A stretch of DNA of 64,000 nt, from NCBI RefSeq assembly GCF_001579845.1, contig NZ_CP007440.1, positions 8,020,029 to 8,084,028 of the forward strand, given 5' to 3'. How positions within the stretch are numbered: position 1 is the stretch's first letter; each line of letters begins with the position of its first letter. Made by a program: the position numbers and the translations under genes. Positions 62,815 through 64,000 of this stretch are shown here, one piece after another. The notes beneath the pieces were generated by a model, which searched no databases, was not told the origin of the DNA, and was given only the letters and a program-made list of their open reading frames with translations. Origin of the DNA: Rhodoplanes sp. Z2-YC6860 (GTDB lineage Bacteria; Pseudomonadota; Alphaproteobacteria; Rhizobiales; Xanthobacteraceae).

Positions 62815-63789
62815 ATGAGACATCTTACGGCGCTTGCAGCGCTCGTTGGCGTTCTCGCGGCAACATCTGTGCAAGCGCAGTCCTATCCGTCCCGCCCGAT
62901 CACGATCGTTGTCACGGCGCCGGCCGGCGGCGTGACCGACGTGGTGGCCCGCGCCTTCGCCCAGCAGATGGCCGAGGACTGGAGCCAGCAGGTCATCGTC
63001 GAGAACAAGGGCGGCTCTGCCCACGTGGCCGGGCTGAGCACCGTCGCCAGGGCAGCGGCGGACGGTCACACGTTGATGGTGGCCGAGGCCGGTGCGTTCG
63101 CCATCAACCCGCTGATCTTTCCGAAGGGCCGGCTGCCCTATGACGAGAAGACCGATTTCGCGCCGATCACGGGGCTCGTCCGCGTCAACCAGGGGCTGCT
63201 GGCGAGCAAATCGCTGCCGGTCAACAACGCCGCGGAGCTGATCGCGCTCGCGAAGCAAAAGCCCGGCGCATTGAACTACGCCACCGCCGGCATCGGCTCA
63301 GCGCTGCACATGAACATCGAACTGTTCAAGACCATGGCCGGCGTCAATCTCACGCCGGTGCACTATCGCGGCGGGACACCGGCGCTCAACGACCTGATCG
63401 CGGGCCACGTCGACGTGATGTCGATCAGCGTGAGCCTCGCGGTTGGGCCCTGGCAGGCCGGCCAGATCAAGATCCTCGGCATCGGCAGCGAGAAGCGGCT
63501 CAAGCGGCTCCCCGACGTTCCAACCATCGCCGAAACCGGGTTGCCGGGCTACGAGGCTGTCACCTGGTTCGGCCTGTTCGCGCCGGCCGGCACGCCGCGC
63601 GACGTGGTGATGAAGGTCAACGCCGAGGCGCGGAAGGTCTTCAGCGATCCGGCGTTTGACGAGAAATTCATGGCGCCGCAGATGTTCCAGTCGCTGATCG
63701 GCACGCCGGAGGAGTTCGAAGCCTTCATCAAGGCCGACACACAGAAATGGTCGAAAGTGGTGCACGAGGCCAAGGTGCACATCGACTAA
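62815..63789 (+). CDS. TctC/Bug-type periplasmic solute receptor, tandem copy 2
   Basis: 324 residues with a signal peptide (MRHLTALAALVGVLAATSVQ, cut near AQSYPS). Mature part: YPSRPITIVVTAPAGGVTDV, PVHYRGGTPALNDLIAGHVD, ETGLPGYEAVTWFGLFAPAG. Clearly homologous along its length to copy 1. ATG at 62815 with GGGAGGAGG upstream. Confidence 0.93.
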   Translation: MRHLTALAALVGVLAATSVQAQSYPSRPITIVVTAPAGGVTDVVARAFAQQMAEDWSQQVIVENKGGSAHVAGLSTVARAAADGHTLMVAEAGAFAINPLIFPKGRLPYDEKTDFAPITGLVRVNQGLLASKSLPVNNAAELIALAKQKPGALNYATAGIGSALHMNIELFKTMAGVNLTPVHYRGGTPALNDLIAGHVDVMSISVSLAVGPWQAGQIKILGIGSEKRLKRLPDVPTIAETGLPGYEAVTWFGLFAPAGTPRDVVMKVNAEARKVFSDPAFDEKFMAPQMFQSLIGTPEEFEAFIKADTQKWSKVVHEAKVHID

Positions 63790-63827
63790 AGAGCCGCAGC
63801 ATGGCGGCGTTCGGGAGAGGACGTGCG

Positions 63828-64000
63828 ATGAAAACTATGGGCGCGCTATTATCGTTGACCGGCTTCCTTGTCGCCGCGCAAGCACAAGCGCAAACCTATC
63901 CTTCGCGCCCGATCACGCTCGTCGTTACGGCCGCAGCCGGCGGCGTCACCGACGTGGTGGCGCGCGCCTTCGGCCAAAAGCTCTCGGAGGACTGGGGCCA
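63828..64000 (+). CDS. TctC/Bug-type periplasmic solute receptor, tandem copy 3 (cut by window end)
   Basis: ATG at 63828 with GGGAGAGG upstream begins MKTMGALLSLTGFLVAAQAQ, a signal peptide, then YPSRPITLVVTAAAGGVTDV and VARAFGQKLSEDWG before the window ends. Very close to copy 2 in the same region. Confidence 0.9.
   Translation, partial: MKTMGALLSLTGFLVAAQAQAQTYPSRPITLVVTAAAGGVTDVVARAFGQKLSEDWG

Overview
This 64 kb window is chromosomal DNA from a high-GC alphaproteobacterium, most likely a Hyphomicrobiales member of the Bradyrhizobium / Rhodopseudomonas / Xanthobacteraceae kind. That placement is an inference. It rests on the GC-rich codon use, the many Bug/TctC and HAAT binding proteins, the aromatic-acid gene content and several families of intergenic palindromes. 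No rRNA, tRNA, CRISPR array or complete transposase gene was found. Genes are dense and many neighbours overlap by 4-8 bases.

Layout. 1-4.5 kb: end of a DUF3095-like gene, a DUF1989 protein, a TauD-type dioxygenase, a lipoprotein and a first MetE-like zinc methyltransferase homologue. 4.5-12.7 kb: a membrane protein, ispG, a DMT permease, a Zur-like regulator, bdhA with a patatin-like phospholipase, a macrodomain protein, a lactonase-like metallo-beta-lactamase and a 3-hydroxyisobutyrate dehydrogenase-like enzyme. 12.8-16 kb: a marR-emrA-emrB efflux operon with a well-placed operator. 16.1-20.7 kb: a minus-strand acyl-CoA set (SDR, MaoC hydratase, acyl-CoA dehydrogenase, class III CoA-transferase), interrupted by a small GIY-YIG nuclease gene inside perfect 34-bp inverted repeats.

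21-34 kb holds five more MetE-like paralogues on the minus strand, one HAAT binding protein among them, and a complete HAAT transporter (binding protein, LivH, LivM, LivG, LivF) transcribed away from them. 34.3-42.7 kb: a TctC receptor, then a protocatechuate 4,5-cleavage block (ligC, ligB, ligA, a GlcG-like gene, ligI) with pcaF, then two tandem substrate-binding proteins. 42.8-52.8 kb: DUF3237, then a hydroxycinnamate-type cluster (crotonase, feruloyl-CoA synthase, HSD10-like dehydrogenase, 4-hydroxybenzoyl-CoA thioesterase, two tandem SDRs). It faces a minus-strand trio of membrane alpha/beta hydrolase, benzoate-CoA-ligase-like enzyme and O-methyltransferase-like protein. 53-58 kb: a TRAP transporter, an amidohydrolase and a PuuD-like peptidase. 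58.3-64 kb: a carboxymuconolactone-decarboxylase-family protein, mutS and three consecutive Bug/TctC receptors, the last cut by the window edge.

Together the window reads as a catabolic region for lignin-type aromatics and other organic acids. Hydroxycinnamates would be activated and chain-shortened to hydroxybenzoates, protocatechuate opened by LigAB and carried on by LigC and LigI, and substrates imported by TRAP, HAAT and TctC-type systems. The two most unusual things are the six MetE-like paralogues, five of them clustered with a HAAT transporter, and the GIY-YIG gene enclosed by perfect inverted repeats of a family that also occurs without the nuclease.
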